Origin: CAVSCR01 sp963726575
GTDB lineage: Bacteria; Actinomycetota; Actinomycetes; JAHEKZ01
Reading direction: 5' to 3'
Assembly (NCBI GenBank): GCA_963726575.1
Contig: CAVSCR010000002.1
Coordinates: 1 to 64,000, forward strand
Length of the DNA stretch: 64,000 nt
Part shown: positions 26,755 to 35,346 of the stretch, piece after piece
Layout of the letters: every line of letters begins with the position of its first letter
Position numbering within the stretch: position 1 is the first letter of the stretch
Notes under the pieces: generated by a model
Told to the model about the DNA's origin: nothing
The model's database searches: none
The model's input: the letters and a program-made list of their open reading frames with translations, nothing else
Translations under genes and position numbers: made by a program

Positions 26755-29700
26755 CCCAGCCCACTCAGTTCCTCAAGTGCCTGGTCACGAAGGTCAATGA
26801 CGTCTGGCGAGCCGAGGGCGACGCGCGCCTGCGTCAGGTCGAGCAGCAGAAAGCCGCGCTCGTGGGCCTCCTCGTCGGCAAGCGTGGCCAACGTCGCCGA
26901 GAGTTCCTCGGCCGCGGCCGTCGGCTCACCCTGCGCCAGCAGGGCTTCGGCGTGCAGCCGGTTGAACGTGGGCAACAGGGTGCTGGCACCGGCCGCCTCA
27001 GCGCGGGATCGCGCCGTCTCGGCGCGTTCCAGGGCCAGCCGTGGCTGATCGGTGTTGAGCAGGTACTCCACAAAGGCGGTCTCGGTCACCAGCTCCTCGT
27101 AGCGCGCGCCCTGGGCGACGAACGCCTCCAGAGCGGAATCCAACAGCGCCCGGCCCTCGTCCGCACGGCCCGAAAGCACCAGCGTCCGCCCGAGTTCGCG
27201 CTCGGCCAACGCTGCCAGCTCTGGCTCCTTGATACCGCGGGCCACACGGCGCACCTGGCGGAGCAACTCCTCCGCCTCGGTGAACCGGTTCTGCCGCCAC
27301 AGCACATCGGCGACGTTGAACTGCGCGAGAGCCGCGCTGTAGACCGCGCCCACTGCTTGGTACTCCGCATGCGCGACCTCGAACATCGCCGTGGAGTCCG
27401 ACCAGCGACCCTCGAAGAACGCCGCACCCGCCAGGTTGTTCAGTACATGGGCCCGCTGCATCCGATCGCCGAGCGCGGTGAACAGCTCCAACGCCCGCTC
27501 GCCGTACGGTTCCCCCCGACCACGTCCGCTCCAGGCCGCGATGGCCTGCAGCACCACATAGGCCTCCGCGAGTGCCGCGGTGTCCTCGGCCTGCCGTGCG
27601 TCCTCCTCGGCCAGCAGCGCCCACCGCCGGGCGTCGCGGTACCGCCCTTGGTCGTAGCGCACGCTCGCATACGTGGACTCCAACCGAGAGCGTTGCCGCA
27701 CGGTGTCGACGTCCCCGCGACCTTCCAGTGCACGCAGGCCCTGCGTGAGCAGCCGCAGAGCCAGGCTCGGACGCCCTTGCCGCGTCGGAACCAGTGCCTC
27801 CTTCAACAGCAGCTCGGCGCAACGGACGGGTGCGTCCCGGCAATGGCGCCGGGCCGCCCGGTAGCAAGCGCGCGCGGCCTCGAAGTTGCCAAGGCGCATG
27901 AGTGCGTCGGCCATCGACTCGTTGACCGACGACAGCTCAGCGGCCGACACCTCGGGCAACCGGCGGGCGGTCTCGATCGCCCGCCGGTAGAACTCGGTTG
28001 CCTCGGCGTACGCGTACTTGGCCTTCGACCGCTCCCCGGAGACCATCGAGTAGTGCCACGCCTTGTCGTGCCGTGCCGCGTACAGGTAATGCATCGACAA
28101 CAGCTCGGACTCGTCGTCGGGCCGGACGGCGTTCCCCTCGAGCGTCTCGCCGACCCGACCGTGCAGCAGCTGACGACGCCGATATGACAGGCCCTCGTAC
28201 GCGGCATCGCGCAACAGCGCGTGGCGGAAGCGGAACCGTCCATGTCCGGCGACCTCGAGGAACTCACCCAGCCGACGCAGGGAGTCCCGCCCGGTCGGCA
28301 GCTCCTCGCCCTCCATGAGCGCGCGCAGCTCGCTCTCGGCGAAGTCGACGCCCAGGACGGCCGAGAACCGCAGCAGTGTCCGCTCCGCCGTCGGCAGTCG
28401 GTCGATCTGGCTGTTGATCACGTCCTCGAGCCGATCCGGCAACGCGTCAGCCCCGCCACCGGTGCGTGCCGCCGCAACAAGGCTTCTGATGAACAGCGGG
28501 TTGCCGCCGGAGCGCGCTGCGATGACCTCGACTTCGTGCGGCGTGAGTGGCTCGTCCTCCGTCGCCTCCCAGACCAGCGCGGTCGCTGCTGCGACGTCGA
28601 GTGGCGCCGGCCGTACCGAGATGAGGCCGGCCCCCTCGTCGGAGGGGACGAACCCGACGGCCTGGTCGCGACGCGTGACCAGGACGAGCCAGGGGTTGGC
28701 CTCGACCTGTTCGGCCAGCCGGTGCACGAGGTCCGCCGACGACTCGTCCATCAGGTGGACGTCGTCGAACACCATCAACGTGGGGGTGGGCAGGGTGGCG
28801 GTGAGGAACTGCACGACGACCTCGGCCAGCCGACTCTTGCGGAACCGCTCGTCGAGTTGGGCGGTCTGCGGGCTGTCGGGCAGCTGCACGTCGAGCGGAA
28901 TACCCAGCAGCGGCAACCACGCGACCAGCTCGGGATGGTTGGGGGCGACACGTTGCGTCAACCGCTCCATGACCGCCGGCGCAGATGACCCCTCGGGAAC
29001 GCCGGCGACGTCGTGGAGCAGCGCGCGGAACGGGAAGTAGGCGGTGGCGGACTCGTACTCGTCGCAGGCCGTGAACAGGATCGTCAGGTCGGACGCCTCG
29101 CGGGTGAGCTCCTCGACCAACCGTGACTTGCCGATCCCCGGCTCACCCACGAGCTCGACGAGACATCCCCGGCGCGAGCGCGCCTGGTCCAGGGCGGCGC
29201 GCAGGGTCGCCATCTCCAGTTCACGACCGACGAGCAGGCCGGGGCCGCCCTCCTGCCCCGCCGGAGCGGGCGCACCGGCGCCTAGAGCTGCACCGACGCT
29301 GCCGGCCGCGATCGGCTTCGCCTTGCCCTTGACCATGAACGGCGGCAGCACTTCGACGTCGAAGGACGTTGCCGAGCGCCCGAGCGCGGTCTGCGTGGCC
29401 AGCAGCTGACCTGGCGACGCCTTGCCCATGACGCGAGCGGCAAGGTTGATCGCATCACCCTTCACTGAGTAGGTGCGGCGGAATGAGGGTCCGAAGTCAC
29501 CAGTGAAGACCGGTCCGGAGTTGACTCCGATGCGCACCGGGAGCACGCCAGGGCGGTCGAGGATGTGCCGGGCTGCGAGCAGCAGGCGCTCCTCGTTGTT
29601 GCCGCCCGTGGTGGGAGCACCGGCGACGAGCATCACCTTGCCGCCATCGCGGTTGATGTCGGTCTCGAAGAAGGTGACACCGTGGCGCTCGCAGGCGGTC

Positions 29701-30569
29701 TGCACGGTACGCATGCACTCGTCCAAGGCGTCGGCCAAGACCTGCGGGCCGTGCTCCTCGAGCAGGTCGTCGGTGCCGGAGAACTGGACGAAGCCCACCG
29801 CGATGTGACGGTGCTCCGGTTCCCCGCCTCCGGCGAGCAGGTGGCGGCGGATGGGCTCGCTCAACGTGGCGCCCACGTCCAGTCCCGAGATGTCGGGCGG
29901 ATACGGGGCCGGCGACGTGGGAACGGTCGGCTCCGAGGTCAACACCGACCAGGTGTCATCGACCACCCGCTGCAGCCGTCCGGGCAGCTGCGCCGCGGCG
30001 GCCGCGCTGAGACCGACCTGCCCGGCGCTGGCGAGTCCTTCCACCTCCGCGGTGATGCTCGCGGCCGGGCCAGAGACGAGGAGCTCGCGGTGGAGCAGCG
30101 GATCACCGACCAAGAAGAAGTGGAAGACGCCGCTGTGGATCCCGACCGACATCCGCAGCACGACCTTGCCGGCCGACGTCTCGAGCTTGCCGAGGTCGCG
30201 CAGCGCGGCGCGCATCCGGAAGGCGGCCCGAGCCGCGTGCGCCGCGTGGTCGTCACCCTCGAAGAGCAGCAGGACGGCGTCGCCCCCCCACTTGACCAGG
30301 CCGGCGCCGTCCTCGTAGGCCACCGTCAGCAGCGCACTGAAAGTGGTGCTGAGGGTGTCGCTCATCTCTTCGGCGCCGATCCGGCCCTTGCGGGCCAGCC
30401 GCTCGGTGAGCTTGGTGAAACCGGAGATGTCGACAAAGGCGAGCGAGCCTTCGACCTCGCGCCAGGTCTGCGCGGGCGCGGTCCTCAGCCAGTCGACCAC
30501 CAACCGCGGCACGTAGGGGCGCAGCAGCGACTGGTCGGACCCAGGCACGGCCTCCTCAGCGGTCACCAC
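26730..30569 (-). CDS. Dual-cyclase-domain / AAA-ATPase / TPR protein, soluble adenylyl cyclase-like
   Basis: A 1279-aa protein with two class III cyclase domains. Domain 1 (about 40-190) has both metal aspartates (D47 in FVDISGFT, D97 in VKWGGDAVL) but lacks the Asn/Arg pair. Domain 2 (about 254-400) has lost the first metal Asp (Q262 in FVQFSGTD) but keeps N375/R379 (GDAINLAARV). Together they make one composite site, as in mammalian C1/C2. Next come a P-loop ATPase (GEPGIGKS 475-482, Walker B VFDDVHLMD near 600) and a long TPR-like C-terminus. This order is that of animal soluble adenylyl cyclase. It is probably a cytoplasmic cAMP-producing sensor; the signal is unknown. The start is a GTG pair at 30564-30569. 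Confidence 0.92.
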   Translation of the reverse strand: MVTAEEAVPGSDQSLLRPYVPRLVVDWLRTAPAQTWREVEGSLAFVDISGFTKLTERLARKGRIGAEEMSDTLSTTFSALLTVAYEDGAGLVKWGGDAVLLLFEGDDHAAHAARAAFRMRAALRDLGKLETSAGKVVLRMSVGIHSGVFHFFLVGDPLLHRELLVSGPAASITAEVEGLASAGQVGLSAAAAAQLPGRLQRVVDDTWSVLTSEPTVPTSPAPYPPDISGLDVGATLSEPIRRHLLAGGGEPEHRHIAVGFVQFSGTDDLLEEHGPQVLADALDECMRTVQTACERHGVTFFETDINRDGGKVMLVAGAPTTGGNNEERLLLAARHILDRPGVLPVRIGVNSGPVFTGDFGPSFRRTYSVKGDAINLAARVMGKASPGQLLATQTALGRSATSFDVEVLPPFMVKGKAKPIAAGSVGAALGAGAPAPAGQEGGPGLLVGRELEMATLRAALDQARSRRGCLVELVGEPGIGKSRLVEELTREASDLTILFTACDEYESATAYFPFRALLHDVAGVPEGSSAPAVMERLTQRVAPNHPELVAWLPLLGIPLDVQLPDSPQTAQLDERFRKSRLAEVVVQFLTATLPTPTLMVFDDVHLMDESSADLVHRLAEQVEANPWLVLVTRRDQAVGFVPSDEGAGLISVRPAPLDVAAATALVWEATEDEPLTPHEVEVIAARSGGNPLFIRSLVAAARTGGGADALPDRLEDVINSQIDRLPTAERTLLRFSAVLGVDFAESELRALMEGEELPTGRDSLRRLGEFLEVAGHGRFRFRHALLRDAAYEGLSYRRRQLLHGRVGETLEGNAVRPDDESELLSMHYLYAARHDKAWHYSMVSGERSKAKYAYAEATEFYRRAIETARRLPEVSAAELSSVNESMADALMRLGNFEAARACYRAARRHCRDAPVRCAELLLKEALVPTRQGRPSLALRLLTQGLRALEGRGDVDTVRQRSRLESTYASVRYDQGRYRDARRWALLAEEDARQAEDTAALAEAYVVLQAIAAWSGRGRGEPYGERALELFTALGDRMQRAHVLNNLAGAAFFEGRWSDSTAMFEVAHAEYQAVGAVYSAALAQFNVADVLWRQNRFTEAEELLRQVRRVARGIKEPELAALAERELGRTLVLSGRADEGRALLDSALEAFVAQGARYEELVTETAFVEYLLNTDQPRLALERAETARSRAEAAGASTLLPTFNRLHAEALLAQGEPTAAAEELSATLATLADEEAHERGFLLLDLTQARVALGSPDVIDLRDQALEELSGLGVVVSEDR

Positions 30570-30606
30570 GCCATGATGACGCAGGTCGTGGCCGCGCGCG
30601 CCGGGA

Positions 30607-31134
30607 TCAGTCCCCCGTCACACCGTCGACGCACTCGCGGATCAGGTCGGCGTGACCGTTGTGCCGGGCGTACTCCTCGATCATGTGCACGTAGATCCAC
30701 CGAAGATCACGATCCCGGCGCCCTCGTGGGTGCGTGACCACGTCGTCGAGGGACCGGCCGGCCACGGCAGCTCGGCAGGCGTCGACCTCCCTGCGGAACA
30801 CCTCGAGATCGTCCTGCGCGTCGGCGCCCGCGACGTCGTCGAAGTCGCCGTCCGGGCTGGCGTCACTGCAGTACAGCTGGTCGACCTGCTCCGCGGCACC
30901 GTTGCTACGGAACCACCAGCGCTCGACCTCGGCCATGTGGCGGACGAGTCCCAGCAGGGTCAAGTTCGAGGGCGGCACCGCCGCCTGCTTCAGCTTGGCC
31001 TCGGACAGGCCCGTGCACTTCATGAGCAGCGTCGCGCGATGGAAGTCGAGCCACTGCTCGAGCGAGGTCCGTTCGTCCGCGATCAGGTCGGGGTCAGGGC
31101 GCTCGATGGCCGGCGCCTTCCAGGAGGTGGTCAT
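30607..31134 (-). CDS. DinB family protein (DUF664)
   Basis: A 175-aa member of the DUF664 branch of the DinB four-helix fold: ERTSLEQWLDFHRATLLMKCTGLSEAKLKQAAVPPSNLTLLGLVRHMAEVERWWF, then DLRWIYVHMIEEYARHNGHADLIRECVDG. The His residues at the helix ends (RHMAEVE, HMIEEYARHNGH) are those that bind metal in the family. The function is often assumed to be thiol- or metal-dependent; the substrate is unknown. Confidence 0.9.
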   Translation of the reverse strand: MTTSWKAPAIERPDPDLIADERTSLEQWLDFHRATLLMKCTGLSEAKLKQAAVPPSNLTLLGLVRHMAEVERWWFRSNGAAEQVDQLYCSDASPDGDFDDVAGADAQDDLEVFRREVDACRAAVAGRSLDDVVTHPRGRRDRDLRWIYVHMIEEYARHNGHADLIRECVDGVTGD

Positions 31135-31186
31135 GGCGTGACGCTATCCGGCGCAGCCGACAAGCCTGGGCCGACTCCGGCCGTGA

Positions 31187-31384
31187 CTACGACTCCATGA
31201 GACGGGCGAACGCCTCCCATGTCTTCTTGATCCCGGTGCGGCGATTCGCAGGCCACCAGTCCACGGAGCCCTTGCTGACCAGCAGCTCCCCGAGCTTGAC
31301 GCCATCGGAGTACACGACGAACGTGAAGTCGCTGTTGAGCACTCGCTTGGGCGGTTGGACGATCTCCACGTGGTGCCGGGCCAT
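31187..31384 (-). CDS. Small conserved protein of unknown function
   Basis: A 65-aa protein (MARHHVEIVQPPKRVLNSDF...LLVSKGSVDWWPANRRTGIKKTWEAFARLM) with a strong GAAAGGGGA site before its ATG. Short actinobacterial proteins of this type occur widely. The compact sheet-like sequence with conserved DWWPANRR suggests a nucleic-acid or protein-binding role, but none is known. Longer in-frame extensions upstream overlap the divergent hydrolase gene and are not supported. Confidence 0.75.
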   Translation of the reverse strand: MARHHVEIVQPPKRVLNSDFTFVVYSDGVKLGELLVSKGSVDWWPANRRTGIKKTWEAFARLMES

Positions 31385-31435
31385 GACAGTCCCCTTTCGC
31401 CGACGCCATTCTGGCGCTCTCGCTAGGTTCCTCGC

Positions 31436-32212
31436 ATGCAGGTGGTGCGACCAGACGACTGGTTCCTGGCGGTCGACGAGGGTGACGGGATCAGCCGCAT
31501 CGTGGAACCGCACGTCAGCGACCTGCTCGCTGCGAACATCTGGCACGTGCGCGGCCGCGAGCGCGACCTCGTGGTCGACTCGGGCCTGGGCATCGTCGCC
31601 CTGCACGACGCCCTGCCGCACCTGTTCGAGCGGGACCCGATCCTCGTGCTCTCCCACGCGCACCTCGACCACATGGGCGGTGCTCACGAGTTCGCGCAGT
31701 GCTGGGTGCACGCCGACGAGGCAGCACAGGTTCGCCGACCGGGTCGTATGAGCCTGGTGTCGGCGGACCTGCTGGCGGCGCTCGGTATGGCGAAGGAGCC
31801 GTCGGACGGCGAACCGCCCTCGCCTGAGATCGTCATCGACGCCGTGCCGCACGCCGCATACGACCCGACTGACTACGCCTTGACGCCGGCGTCGGTGACC
31901 CGCGAGCTGGCCGAGGGCGACGTCGTCGACCTGGGCGATCGAGTCTTCACCGTCCTGCACCTTCCGGGTCACACACCAGGCTCGATCAACCTGTACGACG
32001 AACGACGCGGCGACCTCTTCACCGGTGACGTCGCCTACGAGGGCGGCCTGATCGACACCTGCCTCGGCTCTGACGTCGACGCCTACGTCGCGACGATGCA
32101 GCGGCTGCAGCAGGTGCCGGTGCGACGGGCACTACCGGGCCATGGGCACGCCTTCGCACAGTCGCGGCTGCGCGAGCTTGCCGCCGACTACGTCGAGCAA
32201 CGAACGAGCTGA
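31436..32212 (+). CDS. MBL-fold metallo-hydrolase
   Basis: A 258-aa metallo-beta-lactamase-fold protein with the HxHxDH motif at residues 74-79 (SHAHLDHMGG), a third metal His in LPGHTPGSINLYDE near 180, the bridging Asp in FTGDVAYEG near 200 and a C-terminal LPGHGHAF. All metal ligands are present, so it should be an active dinuclear Zn hydrolase of glyoxalase II-like type with unknown substrate. Its stop and the stop of the convergent MFS gene share a TGACCGGTCA palindrome. Confidence 0.9.
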   Translation: MQVVRPDDWFLAVDEGDGISRIVEPHVSDLLAANIWHVRGRERDLVVDSGLGIVALHDALPHLFERDPILVLSHAHLDHMGGAHEFAQCWVHADEAAQVRRPGRMSLVSADLLAALGMAKEPSDGEPPSPEIVIDAVPHAAYDPTDYALTPASVTRELAEGDVVDLGDRVFTVLHLPGHTPGSINLYDERRGDLFTGDVAYEGGLIDTCLGSDVDAYVATMQRLQQVPVRRALPGHGHAFAQSRLRELAADYVEQRTS

Positions 32213-32216
32213 CCGG

Positions 32217-33527
32217 TCAACGCACCACCGAACGGATGTCCGTGTCGGGTGATGTCGCAGCAGTGCCAGCAGGTTCTGCTGCGACGGCCGGTCCGCGGTC
32301 CATGCCACGCCACGCCGGGAAGACGAAGGGGGCCAGCGTGGTGAGCAGGTAGGCGACTCCGCCGACGATCAGCGATACCCGCAAGCCCAGCCCGCCGACC
32401 ATGGCGCCCCCGAGCAGGGCGCCGACCGGAATCCCGGCCCAAGCGGTCGCGCCCAGCGCACCGAGCACCCGGGTCTGCAGGTGACGCGGCACCCGCTCGT
32501 ACTCCACCGCGCCGAGGATGGGGTTGATGCCACCCACCCCGAGTCCGGCGATGAACGCAACAACGAGCACCGGAGACACGCTCGACACCGCCGCGAGGAC
32601 GAAGAACCGTGGGCTGCCGCCGACGAGGAAGCCGACCGCGAACGTGAGGCGGCGCGGCAGCCGCGGACCCAGCCAGGTGATCAACGCGTTGCCGACTACC
32701 GCTCCCAGAGCCACCGCACCCGACATCAGGCCCAGCGCCACCGCGTTGCCCGTGACGTCGTTGGACCACACCGGCGCGAAGACGGACGACATCGCCTGGT
32801 CGAGCAGGTTGGTGAGCAACACCATGGCCGCGATGCCGAGCAGCAGACGGTCGCCGCGCAGATGCCCGAAGCCCTCGCGCAACGACGCGAGATAGCCGGC
32901 TTCGGAGCCTTGCTCTGCATCCGGTGCGTCAGGTTGCACACGAGGTGATACCAGGGCCAGCACGGTCGTCGCGGAGATGATGAACGTGGCCGCGTCGATG
33001 GCCACCACCGACGGGGCGGACGTCACGGCGATCAGCACCCCGGCCAGGGGCGCGCCGATCATCCCAGCCGCGCGGCTCACCCCGTCGTACAGACCGCTGG
33101 CCCGTTCGATCGGCGTTCCGGCGAGGTCGGCCGCGCCCGGGATCAGGACATGTCGCGCCGTGTCGCCCGCGCCGCGCACGGCACCGGCGACGGCGACCAG
33201 GCCGGCCATGATCCCCAGCGACAGATGCCCCGTGCTGTTGATGAGGGGGACGAGACCGAACGTGACGGCGGCGACGACGTCGGCGGCAATGGCCACCCGC
33301 CAGGTGCCGTAGCGATCGAGGAGCGGTCCGCCGAGGCCTTGCACCAGGACGTAGGGAGCCATCTCGGCGAACGCGATGAGGCCGGTCTTGCCGGCGCTGC
33401 CGGTGGTGACGAGGACGAACCATGGCAACGCCAGCATCGACATGCGCGTGCCGAGGATCGAGATGAAGTCAGCAGTGAGCAGCGCGAACAAGCTGCGCCG
33501 CGACCGCGGCGGCGTCGGCGTGCTCAC
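32217..33527 (-). CDS. MFS transporter (probable drug/metabolite exporter)
   Basis: A 436-aa protein with about 12 membrane segments, opening RRSLFALLTADFISILGTRMSMLALPWFVLVTTGSAGKTGLIAFAEMAPYVL. This is the pattern of MFS_3 / enterobactin-exporter-like (EntS) pumps of Gram-positives. Its GTG start overlaps the TGA of the upstream ArsR-type regulator (GTGA), so the two form a regulator-pump operon. Loss of repression would raise export of an unknown compound. Confidence 0.9.
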   Translation of the reverse strand: MSTPTPPRSRRSLFALLTADFISILGTRMSMLALPWFVLVTTGSAGKTGLIAFAEMAPYVLVQGLGGPLLDRYGTWRVAIAADVVAAVTFGLVPLINSTGHLSLGIMAGLVAVAGAVRGAGDTARHVLIPGAADLAGTPIERASGLYDGVSRAAGMIGAPLAGVLIAVTSAPSVVAIDAATFIISATTVLALVSPRVQPDAPDAEQGSEAGYLASLREGFGHLRGDRLLLGIAAMVLLTNLLDQAMSSVFAPVWSNDVTGNAVALGLMSGAVALGAVVGNALITWLGPRLPRRLTFAVGFLVGGSPRFFVLAAVSSVSPVLVVAFIAGLGVGGINPILGAVEYERVPRHLQTRVLGALGATAWAGIPVGALLGGAMVGGLGLRVSLIVGGVAYLLTTLAPFVFPAWRGMDRGPAVAAEPAGTAATSPDTDIRSVVR

Positions 33528-34210
33528 GGCTGCCCGCCCGAACCGCCGCCCGTTGAGGAGGCCGTCGGGAGAAGGTTGAACTGCAGGGCGACGCGCTGCG
33601 AGCCCTCAGGAAACTGTTCGGGGTGCTCGGGATCGTCGCGGCGGTACCGGGCTGCCAACGCCATCAGCTCGCCACCGAGAGCCGTCGCCTCGTCGAGGGT
33701 GAGCCGAAGTAGGACGTCGTTGATCGAGAACGCGTCGGACCAACCGGGACCGAGGTCGTCGTCCATGGTCGGCAGTCCGGCGATGGCGGCTTGTGCGCGA
33801 CGCCCGTTGGCGTCGGCGACGAGGCGCAAGTACTCCTCGCCGAGAGCTCGGCTCTCCTCGTCAGCGTCGGCCACCGGGTCGAAGTACGTCGACCGGTGCG
33901 CTGCCGCCCACCAGCGGTCGCGGCCGGTTCCGCGCTGCGTGTCCTCGACGACGAAGCCGTAGGCCGCGAGCTGGCGTAGGTGGTAGCTCGTGGAACCGCT
34001 GGACTGGCCGGTTCTGGCCGCCAGCTGGCTCGCGGTGGCGGGGCCGTCCATGCGCAGCAGGCCGAGCAGCTGCAGCCGCAGCGGGTGGGCCAGTCCGCGC
34101 AGGCTGTGGGCGTCGGGGTTGACGACGTCCTGCCGGCCAGGGTCGTACTCCGGCGGCGGCGGGAGTCGCGAAGATCCTTTGTGCTGGTCGGGGACCGGCG
34201 AGCTCGTCAT
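33524..34210 (-). CDS. ArsR/HTH_20-type transcriptional regulator
   Basis: A 228-aa protein with a winged helix-turn-helix at about residues 35-100 (HSLRGLAHPLRLQLLGLLRMDGPATASQLAARTGQSSGSTSYHLRQLAAYGFVVED), followed by a C-terminal region of unclear ligand specificity. It is translated just before an MFS pump with overlapping stop and start codons. A perfect palindrome lies 19 bp upstream of its ATG, which fits autorepression of the operon. The ATG at 34210 was chosen because longer readings run through the palindrome and repeat region. Confidence 0.9.
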   Translation of the reverse strand: MTSSPVPDQHKGSSRLPPPPEYDPGRQDVVNPDAHSLRGLAHPLRLQLLGLLRMDGPATASQLAARTGQSSGSTSYHLRQLAAYGFVVEDTQRGTGRDRWWAAAHRSTYFDPVADADEESRALGEEYLRLVADANGRRAQAAIAGLPTMDDDLGPGWSDAFSINDVLLRLTLDEATALGGELMALAARYRRDDPEHPEQFPEGSQRVALQFNLLPTASSTGGGSGGQP

Positions 34211-34228
34211 GACCGCACCGTAGCACCA

Positions 34229-34242
34229 CAAAGATATCTTTG
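34229..34242. promoter_or_regulatory. Candidate operator of the ArsR-type regulator
   Basis: CAAAGATATCTTTG is a perfect 14-bp palindrome, conspicuously AT-rich in high-GC DNA, 19 bp upstream of the regulator start. The ArsR/HTH_20 family commonly binds such dyads over its own promoter. Inferred from position and symmetry. Confidence 0.6.
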
Positions 34243-34286
34243 CAAAGGTTCCTTGGAGGACTAGCTTCGGCGGGCGCGCCGGCCGC

Positions 34287-34370
34287 ATGACCCTCGGAAA
34301 GGTTCCGCAAGAACAGGAGCAACGCCGCATTGCTTCCTTGCTTACGGAAGCAACGCCGCATTGCTTCCGG
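34287..34370. repeat. Paired-hairpin dispersed repeat, copy A
   Basis: An intergenic element with two adjacent stem-loops that share the loop CGCCGCA. The first is GGAGCAA/TTGCTTCC (34316-34337). The second is a perfect 9-bp stem CGGAAGCAA/TTGCTTCCG (34345-34369). It aligns without gaps at roughly 80% identity with 44960-45043, including the lead-in ATGACCC..GAAAGGTTC. It lies between the divergent ArsR-type regulator and DUF1059 genes. Function unknown. Confidence 0.8.
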
Positions 34371-34473
34371 GAGGTTGCCGGCGCAGAGGTACCGCGTGGC
34401 GGGGTGTCGATCTGGGGCGTCCCGGTTCGTCGCACAGGTGTCCGCCTACCACCCTCAGCCCAAGGAGACCGCG

Positions 34474-34650
34474 ATGGCCTACTCACTCACCTGCGCCGAC
34501 ATGGGGACCGACTGCCCCGGCAAGTTCGTCACCGAGACCAAGGAGGAGCTGCTCGAACATGTACAGCTGCACGCCCAGCGGTCCCACCCCGAGGTGGTCG
34601 GCAACGCCGAGGCAGAAGCCATGATCCCCAGCCTGATCAAGACCGCCTGA
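34474..34650 (+). CDS. DUF1059 family small protein
   Basis: A 58-aa protein, MAYSLTCADMGTDCPGKF followed by TETKEELLEHVQLHAQRSH. This is the full DUF1059 pattern with its conserved Cys pair and His residues, suggesting metal binding. CAAGGAGA precedes the ATG. The family is common in Actinomycetota and archaea and has no assigned role. The paired-hairpin repeat lies about 105 bp upstream and would be outside or at the start of its transcript. Confidence 0.85.
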   Translation: MAYSLTCADMGTDCPGKFVTETKEELLEHVQLHAQRSHPEVVGNAEAEAMIPSLIKTA

Positions 34651-34716
34651 GTCCGACGACCGGTCTCTCGCCGTCGGCCCGGCCTCAATACCGGTCCGGC
34701 GGCGGGAACCGCCGCG

Positions 34717-35293
34717 TCACCACACGTGCGGAATCAGCCGCGCCCGGCCGTGCGCGTAGCCGCGGTACGTCTGGCCCAGGACCCGCTGCAGCTCGCCCTC
34801 CTCCACCTTGATCCGCCACAGGTACGCCACCAACGGCAAGACGACGAGCACCATCACACTGATGCCAGTTGGCCAGCGCGAGGCCGAGACCACCGAAGAT
34901 CATCAACGATCCGGTGTACGCCGGATGGCGCACCCACCGGTACGGGCCGGCAGTGACAACGGTCTGGTCGGTCTCCACCACCACGTCGCGGCGAAACTGC
35001 GCGCCAAGGGTCCGCAGCGCCCACACCCGCATCGCCGCGCCGCCGACCATGACCACGATGCCCAACGCCCACACGGCCAGCGGTAGGTCGGCAGAGGGCA
35101 CGCGCGACTTCGCGAGCAGCCCCAGCCCGATCGCCAGCAGCTGCAACGCCTGGATCAACCAGAGGGACCCGCGGTCCGAGCCAGCCGCTCGCCACGGCGT
35201 CCGGCCGCCGACGACCACGTCGACCAGCAGGGAGCCGACGAAGACTGCCAGGGTGATCTGTGACGCCCACTGCGTCGGCCCGAACGTGGCCAT
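34717..35293 (-). CDS. Isoprenylcysteine carboxyl methyltransferase-like membrane protein (frameshifted)
   Basis: A membrane protein with about four segments and the ICMT/NnrU-like signature GPYRWVRHPAYTGSLMIFGGLGLALANW. At about 34865 one extra C breaks the frame. Without it the protein continues with SVMVLVVLPLVAYLWRIKVEEGELQRVLGQTYRGYA to a TGA at 34717, giving a normal length of about 191 aa with the conserved EE...Y..Y end. As written, the frame runs on to 34685 with an unrelated tail. Methylation of small molecules or lipids at the membrane is the family role; the substrate is unknown. Confidence 0.8.
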
Positions 35294-35346
35294 GGTCGAC
35301 CGTCCTACCGGAAGAGGAGCCGATCGCTCAAGCCCCGCGCCGCGAC

